DNA from: Rana temporaria
Taxonomy: Eukaryota > Chordata > Amphibia > Anura > Ranidae
Reading direction: 5' to 3'
Assembly (NCBI RefSeq): GCF_905171775.1
Contig: NC_053490.1
Span: 89,167,286-89,231,285, forward strand
Length of the DNA stretch: 64,000 bases
Shown here piece after piece: positions 51,220 through 62,509 of the stretch; within the stretch, counting starts at the first letter, position 1, and every line of letters starts with the position of its first letter. The notes below the pieces were generated by a model. The model had not been told where the DNA came from, searched no databases, and saw only the letters and a program-made list of their open reading frames with translations. The translations under genes were made by a program, and so were the position numbers.

Positions 51220-51561
51220 TACTGCTCCGAATGGACAGAGTCAGTGATCACTGACTCTGTCTATTCACATAACTGAAACATTGTAAACTGTGATTACAAT
51301 GTTTCAGTTTATGAATGAAGAGAAGCGGCTGTCTTCACTCCATTCATTTTCAGAGCAAAATAATAAAAAAATAGAAGAAAAAACACACTGACACGGTCCA
51401 CCCCCCCCCCCCCCCCTTAAAAGAAAGAAAGCATTATAAATTTAAAAAAAAAGATACAAAAAAAAAACTACTGACACATGTGCCACTGTCACATGAGATT
51501 AAAAAAAAAGTATCGGTACTTGTACTTGTAGTGGTATCGGGACAACCCTAGTTATAACACT

Positions 51562-51717
51562 GGGGTTGATTTACTAATACTGGAGTATACAAAATCTAGT
51601 GCAGCTGTTCATAGTAGCCAATCAGCTTCTAACTTCAGCTTGTTCAATTAAGCTTGATTGGTTTCTATGCAGAGCTGTGCCAGATTTTGCATTCTCCAGC
51701 TTTACTAAATCAACCCC
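51562..51717. mobile_element. complete small MITE GGGGTTGATTTACTAA
   Basis: Ends GGGGTTGATTTACTAA and TTTACTAAATCAACCCC are inverted copies. The core is AGCCAATCAGCTTCTAACTT. Decayed relatives lie at 45140 and 53930. Confidence 0.82.
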
Positions 51718-51719
51718 TT

Positions 51720-52635
51720 TGTCTTTTTCCCTCTATTGCTCTCAGATATTGTCACCTTGTCACAGCTTCTGATAGTGACTACGCTTTTTTCATTGGTGTC
51801 TCAAAAAAAAAAAAATATCCAGAAAACAGTCATGCAGCCATTCCTGGTGTACATGCCTGTAGACAGGAAGTGACTGCAAAGAGGCTGCAGAAAATCAGCA
51901 GTATAAGGCTACAATAGGTGTTTTATTTATAATAATGGCATTTGATAATGATATTTTTGTGCAATACAGCTTTGCACTAGCACTTAGGGTATAACTTAGC
52001 TTGTGATACAGTATTAAAGCTGAACTCCGGGCAGGATGGGTCCGTGAGGTCTCAAGGAGGCGGGGTATCTGGGTGACATGACCATATATATATAACTATG
52101 GGGCATGGCTAAGAACTGTCAGATACCGGGGCTGACAGAACGGCGGAAGCGTCCGTTGGTGAAGGAGCGTTTTTTACTTTTTATCAGCTCGGCGGCCATT
52201 GTTATTGACGTTCCTATGGGGGACTCGTCAAATACTACCTCAAGTTTTTCTCACATAACACTGTTTTTTTGGGGTGAATGGGTAGGGTTACTATAAACCT
52301 CATACTCATTCTCATCTGGGGGCCCCCTTTCTTACAGAGGCTTCCAGATTCCAATAATTCCCCTACCCGCAGACCCCCACAACCCAGGGTTGGGGGGAAG
52401 AGGTCCCCATCAACATGGGGACAAGCACCCCCATGTTGAGTGCATGTGGCCTGGTATAGTTCAGGAGAGGGGGTGCTCGCTCATCCCCTCCCTTTCCTTA
52501 CCTGCCAGGCTGCATGCTCAGATAAGGGTCTGATATGGACTTTTGAGGGGCAAGGGGTTTCCCCTCAAAATCCATACCAGACTTAAAAGGGGATTTCGGG
52601 GGGGCTACACCAGATCAAAAATTGCATCCTGTTCA
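51720..52635. other. intergenic DNA, probably old repeats, no gene seen
   Basis: TTAAAGCTGAACTCCGGGCA at ~52014 looks like a TTAA-element left end, with no clear right end. CCCCCATGTTGA and its inverse (TCAACATGGGG) occur at 52408-52440. Confidence 0.4.
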
Positions 52636-53510
52636 TTATTCACTTCAGCCCCAAAAGGATTTACCCCCTTAATGACCAGGTCATTTTTGCAATGTTGTAC
52701 CCAAACAAATTGATGTCCTTTTTTCCCCACGAATCTTTATTTTGGTGGTATTTGATCAACTCTGCGGTTTTAATTTGTTGCACTATAAACAAATGAAAAA
52801 CTAAAATTTTGAAAAAAAAGCAATATTTTTTACTTTCTGCTACAATACTTATCCAAAAAAATGTATTAAAAAAAATAGTATTCATCAGTTTAGGCCAATA
52901 TGTATTGCGCTACATATTTTTGGTAAATATTGATTGGTTTGCGCAAAAGTTATAGCGTCTACAAAATAGGGGAAAGATTTAGGGACTTTTTTTTATTGGT
53001 TTTACTAGTAATGGCGGGGATCAGCGATATTTAGCGGGACTGCGACATTGCGGCGGACAAATCTGACCCTAAGTTACACTTTTTGGTGACCAGTGACACC
53101 AATACAGTGATCAGTGCTATAAAAATGCGCTGATCACTGTATAAATTGCACTGGCAGGAAAGGGGTTAACACTGGGGCGAGCAAAGGGTTAAATGGTTCC
53201 CTAGGGAGGTGCTTTCTAACTGTCAGGGGGCAGACTGACTGGGAGTAGAGAGAGATCGCCGGTCCTGATCACTAGGAACTGCTGATCTCTCTCTCCTCCC
53301 CTGTCAGAACAGGGATCCGCCTTGTTTACATAGGCAGATCCCCGTTCTGCCTCTCTTTACCGCAATCGCGGGTGGCCGGCAGACATTAGACCGCCCGACC
53401 AGCGCGCAAGCTCCTGCGGCGCATGCCAGCTGTATCTAATGCACGGACCAATGTACAGGTACGAGGGTTCGCTGCAGTATATGTGCTGTGGGCAGTCCGG
53501 AAGTGGTTAA
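52636..53510. mobile_element. long CCACTT/TTAA element, left end mutated
   Basis: Starts CACTTCAGCCCCAAAAGGAT and ends CGGAAGTGGTTAA. Family blocks: GGTGGTATTTGATCAACTCTG, CAGTTTAGGCCAATATGTAT, TTTGCGCAAAAGTTATAGCG, ATGGCGGGGATCAGCGAT, GCGACATTGCGGCGGACA, CACTGGCAGGAAAGGGGTTA. Confidence 0.8.
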
Positions 53511-53600
53511 AGTCTCTCGGATGTCGGACCGAAGTTGCAGGACAAAGTTAGATCAACAGTTGCACGACTTTCATGTCGCACCAGTGTGAACCGGGCCTCA
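53511..53600. mobile_element. right-end fragment of a TA-family MITE
   Basis: GTTGCACGACTTTCATGTCG followed by CACCAGTGTGAACCGGGCCT matches the family terminus; the left portion is missing. Confidence 0.55.
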
Positions 53601-53929
53601 GCGTGTTGAATGATGCTGTCCATCAGACTGAGGATATCTTGTGACAGAGAAGAAGTCCTGCAATGGAAATCTAGAGATTGAAAGTGATTATTACAACAAA
53701 ATACACTTTTTAATATTTTATACTTTAATTGGCTATTTATTATTATTGTGTTATTTTGGGCTGGAGTTTTAGATCGATTGCATGTTGTACACAAAAATGC
53801 ATCCAGTGATTTTGTTTTTGGATGAGTATTCCAGGAAATCATAACACTACCATAAAAGTGTGTATCTGTATTCAGTCTGATTATGCACACTCTTGATTCA
53901 CCTTGGTCACATAGGGCAAAAAGACAGGG
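53601..53929. other. intergenic DNA, no gene seen
   Basis: The 161-codon minus-strand frame (53507-53992) spans three unrelated segments, including two repeats, and has no domain. Confidence 0.45.
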
Positions 53930-54078
53930 GTTAAAAAAATCTGGTGAAGCTGTGCATAGTAACCAATCGGCTTCCAACTTCAGCTTGTTCAATTAAGCTT
54001 TGACAATAAAACCTGGAAGCTGATTGGTTTTTATGCAGAGCTGCACCACATTTTGCACGCTCAACTTTTAGCAAATAT
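53930..54078. mobile_element. decayed MITE of the AATCAGCTTC family
   Basis: TAACCAATCGGCTTCCAACTT pairs with GGAAGCTGATTGGTTTTTAT, as in 45140-45305. Confidence 0.7.
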
Positions 54079-54276
54079 CCCCCACAGTGTCTTTGCGAAG
54101 AAGGACCCCTGGCATATTGATATTCACCCTGGCATCGCTTCCCTTCAACTCCTTCCTCCAAACACTAAAATTGTGTCAGAGAGAGTTAACTTGATTGTAA
54201 ACCCTCACCTTGTAAAACAACTCATTACAAATGAAAGGCAAAACATTTGTGTATAGATATAAAAAATAAATACATA

Positions 54277-54993
54277 GGGCCAGATTCACAGCAGAAATAC
54301 GCCGGCGTATCTACTGATACGCCGGCGTATTTTCAAATTTGCCGCGTCGTATCTTGATTTGGAATCCTCAAACCAAGATACGACGGCTTTTGGCATAGAT
54401 CCGACAGGCGTACAGCTTCGTACGCCTTCGGATCGTAGGTGTAATTCTCCGGGGGCCGCTGGGTGGAGTTTGCGTCGTTTTCCAGCGTCAGGTATGCAAA
54501 TTAGCTGATTACGGCGATCCACGAAGGTACGCGCGTTCGTCGCATTCTCTTACGTCGTCGCTAGTCGGTTTTTCCCGTCGCAATCTTAAGCCTGCTATTT
54601 CATAGCTTAGATTTAGACCAGCCATGTTAAAGTATGGCCGTCGTTCCCGTGTCGATTTTCAATTTTTTTATTTTTTTTGCGTAAGACGTCCGGGAATACG
54701 AAAGTACGTTACGCACGTCGCCGTTCAAAAAATACGTCGGGCGCCTTAATTTCGCGCAAAGCACGGCAGGAAATTTCCTAACGCATGTGCAGAACGTTCG
54801 GCGCGGGAACGCGCCTAATTTAAATGGTACATGCCCCATTTGAATTAGGCGGGCTTGCGCCGGACGGCTTTACGCTACGCCGCCGCAAGTTTGCAGGCAA
54901 GTGCTTTGTGAATCAAGCACTTATGCCGAAAACTTGCGGCGTAACGTAAAGTGGATACGTTACGCCGCCATAATTATTTGTGAATCTGGCCCT
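54277..54993. mobile_element. complete GGGCCAGATTCACA-family MITE
   Basis: Ends GGGCCAGATTCACAGCAG and TTGTGAATCTGGCCCT. Same block order as 48604-49290 (CAAGATACGACGGC, GGCGTACAGCTTCGTACGCC, TAAAGTATGGCCGTCGTTCC, TTGAATTAGGCGGGCTTGCG), ~85-90% similar by eye. Confidence 0.85.
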
Positions 54994-54994
54994 A

Positions 54995-55795
54995 ATGTAT
55001 AAATATTTTTTCCCTTATTTATAAAGTGATCACATTCCCTCTGTTCTCATTTGCATAAGAGCCAGGGAAGGAGAAGCAGCAGGACACTGGTCTTTCCATG
55101 AATGGCTGTGCAGAGGGGGCATATCAGGACAAGTCTAATCATTGGAGGAGAGCAGGCTGAGTTCCCTAGCATATCTAGAAAACTGACCACGCTGTGTTCC
55201 CCTGCTTAGTGTGGTCAGTTAATAGGAAAGCAGAGGGACTAGCAGGAACACCAGGGATTTCACACAAAGGAAACAATACAAAGAGAAGAGGACACTTTTT
55301 CATACAAGAACATGGTACAGCAGGCACATATCAGCAATATAAAAAAGTTGGGATAACAAACGATTTAACATTTCTCTCTCTCTCTCTGTCTGGTCTCACT
55401 GCTCAAGCCTACAATTGGCTGCTTGATTCAAGCCCTGTCACATAAAAGCAGATAACATGCTCCTCAATACCTACAAGCGACTGGGATTGTCGCTGGCAGC
55501 ATCAGAGGAAGAAGCATGGGGAACGCTGGCAAGGTGAGTATCAGTTGGCCAGTGAGACCACCGTGCAAAGACACTGTCATTCACCCTGAATTGTATCATG
55601 ACAGGGCCTCTTTAAGAAACTATTCACTTTTGAATCTAGTGCAGATTGCTGTAAAAAAAATGCACGTAGAAGTAAATGCAAGTAGCCCCTTGCACAAACG
55701 ATTGGCAAGGGGCTACAGTCCTAGCTAGGGGCACAACGAAAGCCCTGCTCAATCTAATTACAGTGGATCATGTATCCTCTACATAAATCCCACAC
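54995..55795. other. intergenic DNA, no gene recognised
   Basis: (TC)n at 55372-55388. Frames at 55194-55445 and 55516-55728 lack known domains. Confidence 0.45.
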
Positions 55796-56380
55796 TTAAA
55801 GCAGAGTTCTGGCGGAAAAAAATATTAAAAGTCAGCAGCTACAAATACTGCAGCTGCTGACTTTTAATATATGGACACTTACCTGTCCAGAGCACCCGCA
55901 TTGTCGACACCCGAGGCCGATCTGTCCCTCGGCTCTCGGGTGCTGCCGCCGCCATCTTCGGTAAGGGAATCAGGAAGTGAAGCCTTGTGGCGTCACTTCC
56001 TGGTTCCCTACGGCGTATGGGTGAGTCACGCTGCGCGATCCCACTGGTCCCTCCTGTCTTCTGGGACATGTGTGTCTCCCAGAAGACAGTGGGGGACAGA
56101 GTTGGAGCCGGACGTGGCATAGATCTCCTGATAGAACATAGCCTTGGGGGCATTCTGCACATGCTCAGTTTGGTGTGTATTTCTAGAGAGATTTATTTTT
56201 CTTGGGAGGGTGCATGCAATCAGCACAGGACCAATTGGCACTGTACAGACAGAGGGTCAGGGGTCCTGCAGCCTCATAGGACGGTCAGAGTAGAATGAAA
56301 ACTCCTTCTACAAAGCTTTTCGTGTTCTGTGTGAGATTAGATATAGAAAATGCAGGGCCCTGGGTTTAGTAACACTTTAA
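55796..56380. mobile_element. probable TTAA element beginning AAAGCAGAGTTCTGGC
   Basis: TTAA at 55796-55799 and 56377-56380; the second is shared with the next element. Its left part holds the stem AAAAGTCAGCAGCT...CAGCTGCTGACTTTT (55828-55867). The terminal inverted repeat is very short, so the boundaries are provisional. Frames of ~100 codons on both strands are in palindromic sequence. Confidence 0.5.
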
Positions 56381-56659
56381 CCACTTCAGCCCCGGAAGAA
56401 TTGGCTGCGTCGCTTTAACTGACATTTGCGCAGTCGTGCGACGTTGTACCCAAATAAAATTGATGTCCTTATTTTCCCACAAATAGAGCTTTCGTTTGGT
56501 GATATGTGATCACCTTTGTGGTTTTCATTTTTTAACCTATAAAAAAGACCACTATTTTGAAAAAATATATATTTTGTACTTTTTGCTAAAATAAATATCC
56601 CCAATTTTTTTTAAAAAAAGCTAATCTTTTTCCTCAGTTTAGGCCGATGTATATTCTTA

Positions 56660-57053
56660 TGCCTTGTACACACGATCGCGATTTTCGACAAGAAAAACAG
56701 TTTTTTTTCAAGGTCATACAAGGTCACACTAATCTTGTCTGAAATTCCAATGTCAAGAACGCGGTGACATACAATATGTACAACGAGCCGAGATCAATGA
56801 AGTTCAATAGGCAGTTCGGCTCTTCTGCTTCTGAGCATGCGCATTTTTTTGCGCATCATAATTGCATACAGACGACCGCGATTCGCAACAGGTATTTTTC
56901 CTGTCACAAAAATTGAGATCCTGCTCTCAATCTTTTCTTGCCCGGAATTCTGACAGAAAAAGTGTGATGGAGCATACACACGGTCAGAATTCGTGAAAAA
57001 AAGCTCACATCGCACTTTTCTCTTTGGGAATCGAGATCGTGTGTACGAGGCAT
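56660..57053. mobile_element. TA-flanked hairpin MITE, nested
   Basis: Ends TGCCTTGTACACACGATCGC and GATCGTGTGTACGAGGCAT; TA at 56658-56659 and 57054-57055. The host sequence rejoins as TATATTCTTATGCATATTTTTGG, matching the family consensus phrase of related copies. Confidence 0.87.
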
Positions 57054-57294
57054 TATGCATATTTTTGGTAATAGAAATCGCAATAAGCGTATTTATAGTT
57101 TGGTTTGCGCAAAAGTTATAGCATCTACAAAATAGGGGATAGATTAATGGCATTTTTATTATTATTTTTTTTTTTTTTTACTAGTAATGGTGAGGATCTG
57201 TGATTTTTATCGGGACTGCAACATTATGGCGGACACCATTTTGGGATCATTGCCATTTATACAGTGCTCTGTGCAATAAAAATGCACTGATTAC

Positions 57295-57982
57295 TAGACA
57301 TGTGCATTCGTTTTCGTCCGAATGCATTTTCGTCCGAAATTCAGGTATTTTCGTTATCGTTTTAACAAACGATAACGAAAGCGCACAAAACGAAAACCTA
57401 GAGATCCGTAATAAAAAAATGCTTTTTTTCGTTTTCCTTTCGAATATAACAATTCGATATAGATAGGAGATTCAACATGACGCTGACTGAATAGCAATCT
57501 GTCTATCGAACCTGATATTCTACTACACACACATACGGTACTTTTCGAAATTATAGAGAAAAGAAAAGATTCGACAAAGCATCGAAAATCGCAGAGAAAA
57601 GATTCGACGGAGAAGATATACTGCACTCGTACATTTTTAATGCTCAACCCATAGGCTATAGAAAATGTCTAATGCTGGTTGACTAGTAATATAATAAATA
57701 ATAATAATATAATTATTTATTATTATTATTACTAGTCATACAACGTTAGAATTCTTGTAGGCGAAATATTCGACCGTACGATTCGACATAAAATTTCGAT
57801 GTTCCGTCGAATATTTTTTGACCATTCGACACTGAAACCAAGTATATTTGGATTTTCGGATGAAAGCTATTCCCAACGAAAAACGAAGTAAATCAAAACG
57901 ATTTTCGGCAGTAACTAAATAAATTAATTTTTCTGACGAAAATGGAATTACGAAACAAAATATTTCAGTTTGCACATGTCTA
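57295..57982. mobile_element. hAT-type MITE with perfect 8-bp duplication CTGATTAC, nested
   Basis: Ends TAGACATGTGCATTCG and TTTGCACATGTCTA; CTGATTAC at 57287-57294 and 57983-57990. Excision restores ATGCACTGATTACTGTG, the family phrase. The interior has many TTCG/CGAA motifs and a (TAA)n palindrome with flanking ACTAGT (57682-57736). Confidence 0.93.
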
Positions 57983-58075
57983 CTGATTACTGTGTAAATG
58001 TCACTGGCAGGGAAGGGATTAACATTAGGGGGCGATCAAGGGGTTAAATGTGTTCCCTCGTGTGTGTTCTTACTG

Positions 58076-58470
58076 TAGGGGGGCTGGAAGTGACTGGAGG
58101 AATTGACAGATTGTGGTTCCCAGCTTGTAGGAACTCACAATCTGCCTCTTCTCACAGAACAGGGACATGTGTGTGTTTACACACACACACATGTCCCTGT
58201 TCTGCCTCTCGTGCCCACGATTGCGCGCGGCCGGCGGTCATCGCGACTGCTGGCCAAGCGCATTGGCACCCTAGGGGGGCTGGAAGTGACTGGAGGAATT
58301 GGCAGATCGTGGTTCCCAGCTTGTAGGAACTTACAATCTGCCTCTCCTCACAGAACAGGGACATGTGTGTGTTTACACACACACACACATGTCCCTGTTC
58401 TGCCTCTCGTGCCCACGATATCGCGCGGCCGGCGGTCATCGCGACTGCTGGCCAAGCGCATTGGCACCCT
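58076..58470. repeat. tandem duplication of ~196 bp
   Basis: TAGGGGGGCTGGAAGTGACT starts at 58076 and again at 58272; both copies contain the GGGACATGTGTGTG / CACACATGTCCC hairpin and end GCATTGGCACCCT. The copies are ~97% alike, with a 2-base difference in the CA run. Confidence 0.92.
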
Positions 58471-58604
58471 CGTGGTGCAGCGGGTGCATGTGCGCCTGCT
58501 ATGCCGCTTAAAAGGACCGACGTACAGCTACAACGGTTCGCGGTATCGTGCCGACCTGCCGCCGTATAATGATTATACGGCGGCTGGTCGGCAAGTGGTT
58601 AAGG

Positions 58605-59272
58605 AGACCTGTGCCAACAGAAATATGTAGTCTGCCATTGTTGACCTCTCCTTTTGAAAAATACTAGTTGACTGGCTGTCAAACAAATTCAACAAGTATG
58701 CTGAGCAGAAGTTCTGACTACACTATGACATCTCTGGCAGCCTGCTTGTTTCAGGTCAGTGACACAGTATTGAACCCACTGGATCAGTAAATGAGGTTAG
58801 CAATAGCAGCCTATGTATTTCTGCCAGCACAGGATTACTTTAAAGTAGATTGATTTTAGCATAGCAGCAATTTTTCATGGCCTGGATATATTCAGTGAAT
58901 TATTCTGCATATTCTGCATATTCTGCATATTGCGGCACCTCCTGCATACAGAATAGATGTGGAGGAGATGTACACAGAGCCCATGTGATGTGAAATGTTC
59001 GGCATATATCAGGGTAGACAGCTCCTTCCATTGTTCTCTTGGATGAAGCATTTACTGATTGAAAACATTGACTCTGTTGTTGTAATCCTCTATCTGTCAA
59101 TGGATTAACATTGTTATCCCTACATTAACAATCTTGTTAGCATTTAGCGGGAGACCCATCTGTGGGTGTTCAAAATGAGAAGACACACAAGACCTTCATT
59201 TGTTGATTATACGGTATTAGATAGCAATGATATCAGGGTCAAATTATTCATTACACAATAAGTCAAAGCAAG
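58605..59272. other. intergenic DNA, no gene seen
   Basis: A short ATTCTGCAT triplet repeat at 58902-58930. Nothing else recognised. Confidence 0.45.
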
Positions 59273-59273
59273 T

Positions 59274-60836
59274 TTAACCACTTCCATACAGGGCATTTTC
59301 ACCCCCTTCCTGCCCAGACCAATTTTTAGTTTTCAGCACTGTCGCACTTTGAATGACAATTGCGCGCTCATGCGACATGGCTCCCAAACAAAATTCACGC
59401 CCTTTTTTCCCCACAAATAGATCTTTCTTTAGGTGGTATTTGATCACCTCTGCGTTTTTATTTTTTGCGCTATAAACAAAAGAAGAGCGGAATTTTAAAA
59501 AAAAACACTATCTTTTACTTTTTGATTTAATAAATATCATCATAATAAAAAAAAAAGAATTTCCTCAGTTTAGACCGATACGTATTCTTCTACATATTTT
59601 TGGCAAAAAAATAAAATCGCAATAAGTGTATTTGATCGGTTTGCGCAAAACTTCTAACATCTACAAAATAGGGAATAGAATTATGGCATTTTACTTTTTA
59701 TTTTTTTTTATTAGTAATGGCGGCGATCTGCGTTTTTTTTTTTTTATTGTGACCGTGACATTGCGGCGGACACATCGGACACTTTTGACACTTTACACAG
59801 CGATTAGTGCTATTAAACTGCACTGATTACTGTGTAAATGTGACTGACAGGGAAGGGGTTATCACTAGGGGGCGCTGAAGGGGTTAAATATGTTCCCTAA
59901 AGTGTGTTCTAACTGTAGGGGGACTCACAAGGTGAGGAGATCGATGTGTTTTCCTCTGTACTGGGAACACACATCTGTCTCCTCACCGCTGACAGGACAT
60001 GGATCTGTGTGTTTACACACACAGATCCATGGTCCTGCCGTGATTGCGGGCAATCGCGAGTGCCGGTGTATTGTTACATTCTGCTGCCTATCGTAGTAAG
60101 TGTGATGCGTTCCACAGGATTTGCGACACTACCCTTCAGTGAACCCATCACAATTTGTCACGGAAGTGACGTATTACCATACACGGAGCGGGGGGAGAGA
60201 GAGAGAGAGCGACACATTCAGAGCGAGAGAGAAATAGAGATATAGAGATACTGAGATACATTCAGAGCGAGAGAGGGGTACAGATATAGAGATACTGAGA
60301 GAGAACCGGGGCTCAGGGATTACCTCCCCTATGTGCATTACTTCCCTTATCTAAAATATATGTAGACGATCTCTCTCTCGCTCTGCATGTATCTCAGTAT
60401 CTCTATATCTCTATTTCTCTCTCGCTCTGAATGTGTCTCTCTCTCTCTCTCTCTTTCTCTCCCCCCGCTCCGTGTATGGTAATACGTCACTTCCGTGAGA
60501 AATTGTGATGGGTTCACTGAAGGGTAGTGTTGTAAATCCTGTGGAATGCATCGCATTTGCCGTTGGAGCGCATTGCGCATGCGCAGTTGGCCGCCACGTG
60601 ACTTCCGCAGCATTCTGCGATAGGGAGCAGAATAAGACAACACACCGGCGGACATCACGGCAGCCGGGCACACGCACCGGGTCTCGAGCAATGCGGTGGG
60701 GGCGCGTGCCGCCGGCGGCGCTCGCGCGCCCCCTAGCCGCCCGAGAAGGCTAGGACGTCATATGACGTCCAGTCTAAAAGAGACGGAGGGTTCCCGCTAA
60801 CGTCATTTTACAATGACTCAGTAGGGAACGGGTTAA
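59274..60836. mobile_element. long CCACTT/TTAA element containing a microsatellite palindrome
   Basis: TTAACCACTTCCATACAGGG at the left; GTAGGGAACGGGTTAA at the right. Family blocks in order: GACAATTGCGCGCTCATGCG, AAATAGATCTTTCTTTAGGT, TTGCGCTATAAACAAAAGAA, CAGTTTAGACCGATACGTAT, ATGGCGGCGATCTGCG, GACATTGCGGCGGACACATC, CACTAGGGGGCGCTGAAGGG. The right part is replaced by the palindrome at 60075-60635. Confidence 0.82.
60075..60635. repeat. large inverted repeat with (GA)n/(CT)n and GATA-like tracts
   Basis: CATAGGCAGCAGAATG-type outer blocks, then GATGCGTTCCACAGGATTT (60104) with its inverse at 60536, CCCTTCAGTGAACCCATCAC with its inverse at 60505, and ATACACGGAGCGGGGGGAGA with its inverse at 60459. 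The microsatellite AGATATAGAGATACTGAGA fills the turn. Opposite frames translate to nearly the same peptide, as expected of a palindrome. Confidence 0.9.
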
Positions 60837-61010
60837 CCGGTGATGTCAACTCCTTCTAGACAATTTTATTCCATGGAGAAACATTCAATCAATAGGTTCA
60901 TATTATCATTGTAATGATAAAACAATGTATAAGCCAGGATCCTAGTATTGAAAGGCACATTTAAGGTATTATTACTATTTAAACAGTTAAATACACAGAT
61001 AAAGTACATA

Positions 61011-61351
61011 CAGGCATACCCCGCTTTAAGTACACTCACTTTACATACACTCGCGAGTAAGGACATACCCGCAAGTGTATTTAAAGTGCCTTACAAGTAC
61101 TCTACGGACATTTTGCAACCGCAGTAGAAGGAGCTGAAGCTCCGAGAGCATAGCCCGCCCTGTTCCAGTGTGCCCCTGACACCCCCACTACAGCTGCTGA
61201 AACCTCAACTACATCTCTTGACACCCCACTACAGCCCCTGACCCCCCACTACACCCTAGAAGTGAAAAAGGGTATTGTTTCACTTTAAGTACATTTTCGT
61301 TTTACATACATGCTCTGGTCCCATTGTGTACTTAAAAGTGGGGTATGCCTG
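61011..61351. mobile_element. TA-flanked MITE CAGGCATACCCCGCTTTAAG
   Basis: Ends CAGGCATACCCCGCTTTAAG and TTAAAAGTGGGGTATGCCTG; TA at 61009-61010 and 61352-61353. The arms continue as ACACTCACTTTACATACA and its weaker inverse. Confidence 0.88.
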
Positions 61352-61616
61352 TATATGAGAACTGTTGTACGTGTCAAAGGGTTTGTATTTATCCATCCAG
61401 TCCTGAGATTTACACATTTCTGTCACACAGAACTGTCCTGCCTGGTAGGGGTTAGGACTTGATCTTTATTCAGTGCAGTTTCACGTACAGATCCCATCAT
61501 CATCTATAGCCTGTGACTGGTCAAGGCTATAGGCTATAGGCTGGGCAAGCCAGGGTTCCTTTTGCCCTAATAGCTGTCGGGAGATCTGTCTGTATAAAGA
61601 GAGAGACTCTATAACA

Positions 61617-61949
61617 CAGGTGTCAAACACAAGGCCCACGGGCCGAATCCGGCCCTCCAGACCATTGCTTGTGGCCCTCGCACCTCTCCTGTGGTCATCC
61701 TCCAGACCCCTACTTTCTGCTTTCAAGCAATGCATCCAGCTTCTTCCCAGCAGCAGCATAAGGAAATGGGGTGCACTGTAATGTAAGGGAGTGTAGGGGG
61801 ATTCAACTTCTGATGGTGTGGTGGCTCTAAATATCTAATGTAAGGGGAGGGGATGTGCTGGACATCGAATCTTACCGATACCACCGGCCCTTTTGAGGGT
61901 AATCATAATGCTGATGCGGCCCACAATGAAATTGAGTTTGACACCCCTG
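61617..61949. mobile_element. hAT-type element with CAGGTGTCAAAC / GTTTGACACCCCTG ends
   Basis: The ends are inverted copies and CTCTATAACA stands on both sides (61607-61616 and 61950-61959), an 8-bp duplication plus two matching bases. GGCCC-rich subterminal parts (AAGGCCCACGGGCCGAATCC; CATAATGCTGATGCGGCCCA) are typical of Charlie-like hAT elements. Confidence 0.85.
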
Positions 61950-61959
61950 CTCTATAACA

Positions 61960-62505
61960 ATCGAGAACTTAGCTAGTGTAGTGATTCTCAGTAGAAAAGT
62001 TCAGAACACAAATGGCAACTTGCAATTGTTCTCATAAAGAGCGACCCTCAAAGTAAGTCCAGGGTAGCTCTGGTAACACTGGTAACTCTGGTGAACAGCT
62101 GGAGGGATCCAAGGCCCAAGGACAAAGCACCACTCCACTGGAACTGGAATACTCTGGTAGCAATTGGGAATTGGGTCTTTTGGAGAAGTTACATGCTAGG
62201 CCCTGGCTCCGTTGTCCGCACACCACTTCTATAAATAGAGGGCCGAACACCTGGCTGCAGATCACTTTCACAGCTACCTATGCTTCATCAGATGTAGCCT
62301 CTCTATGCTGCTGAGAGAGGGAGGGAGATTGAGAATTGCAAATATTTCAAGAGGCCTGCGCCTGCATCTAAACATGGTGAGTAAAACGGACACATTGCTA
62401 CGCAAGCAAATGGCTAAAAAAATACGTAAAAAAAATAAATAGAAAAAACAACATAACTGATCCATTCACTCTCCCTTTCTGTCAATTCATATAGCTACAT
62501 TCAAA
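61960..62505. other. intergenic DNA, no gene seen
   Basis: The minus-strand frame 62032-62271 (leucine/serine-rich) has no domain I know. Confidence 0.45.
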
Positions 62506-62509
62506 TGTA

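Larger units (their letters stand above)
50087..51550. mobile_element. hAT-type element with TAGGGTTGTCCCGATACC ends, 1.46 kb
   Basis: Ends TAGGGTTGTCCCGATACCGA and GGTATCGGGACAACCCTA. Flanks GTTATAAA (50079-50086) and GTTATAAC (51551-51558) agree at 7 of 8. The interior shows a GGTGATCAGTGCGTGGGGAA fold-back, a CT-rich minisatellite, a nested TA MITE and poly-C. No transposase; the 232-codon Arg/Glu-rich minus frame is the minisatellite. Confidence 0.85.
56377..58602. mobile_element. long CCACTT/TTAA element with two nested MITEs and an internal duplication
   Basis: TTAACCACTTCAGCCCCGGA at the left; GGTCGGCAAGTGGTTAA at the right. The family blocks are interrupted by a TA MITE (56660-57053) and a hAT MITE (57295-57982). 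A 196-bp segment is duplicated near the right end. Without the insertions it would be ~1.1 kb. Confidence 0.85.

Noticed and set aside
53507..53992. 161-codon minus frame
   Set aside because: It spans a TA-family fragment, unique DNA and part of another MITE, so it cannot be one gene.
60181..60691. Arg/Glu-rich frames on both strands
   Set aside because: They arise from (GA)n/(CT)n in a palindrome.
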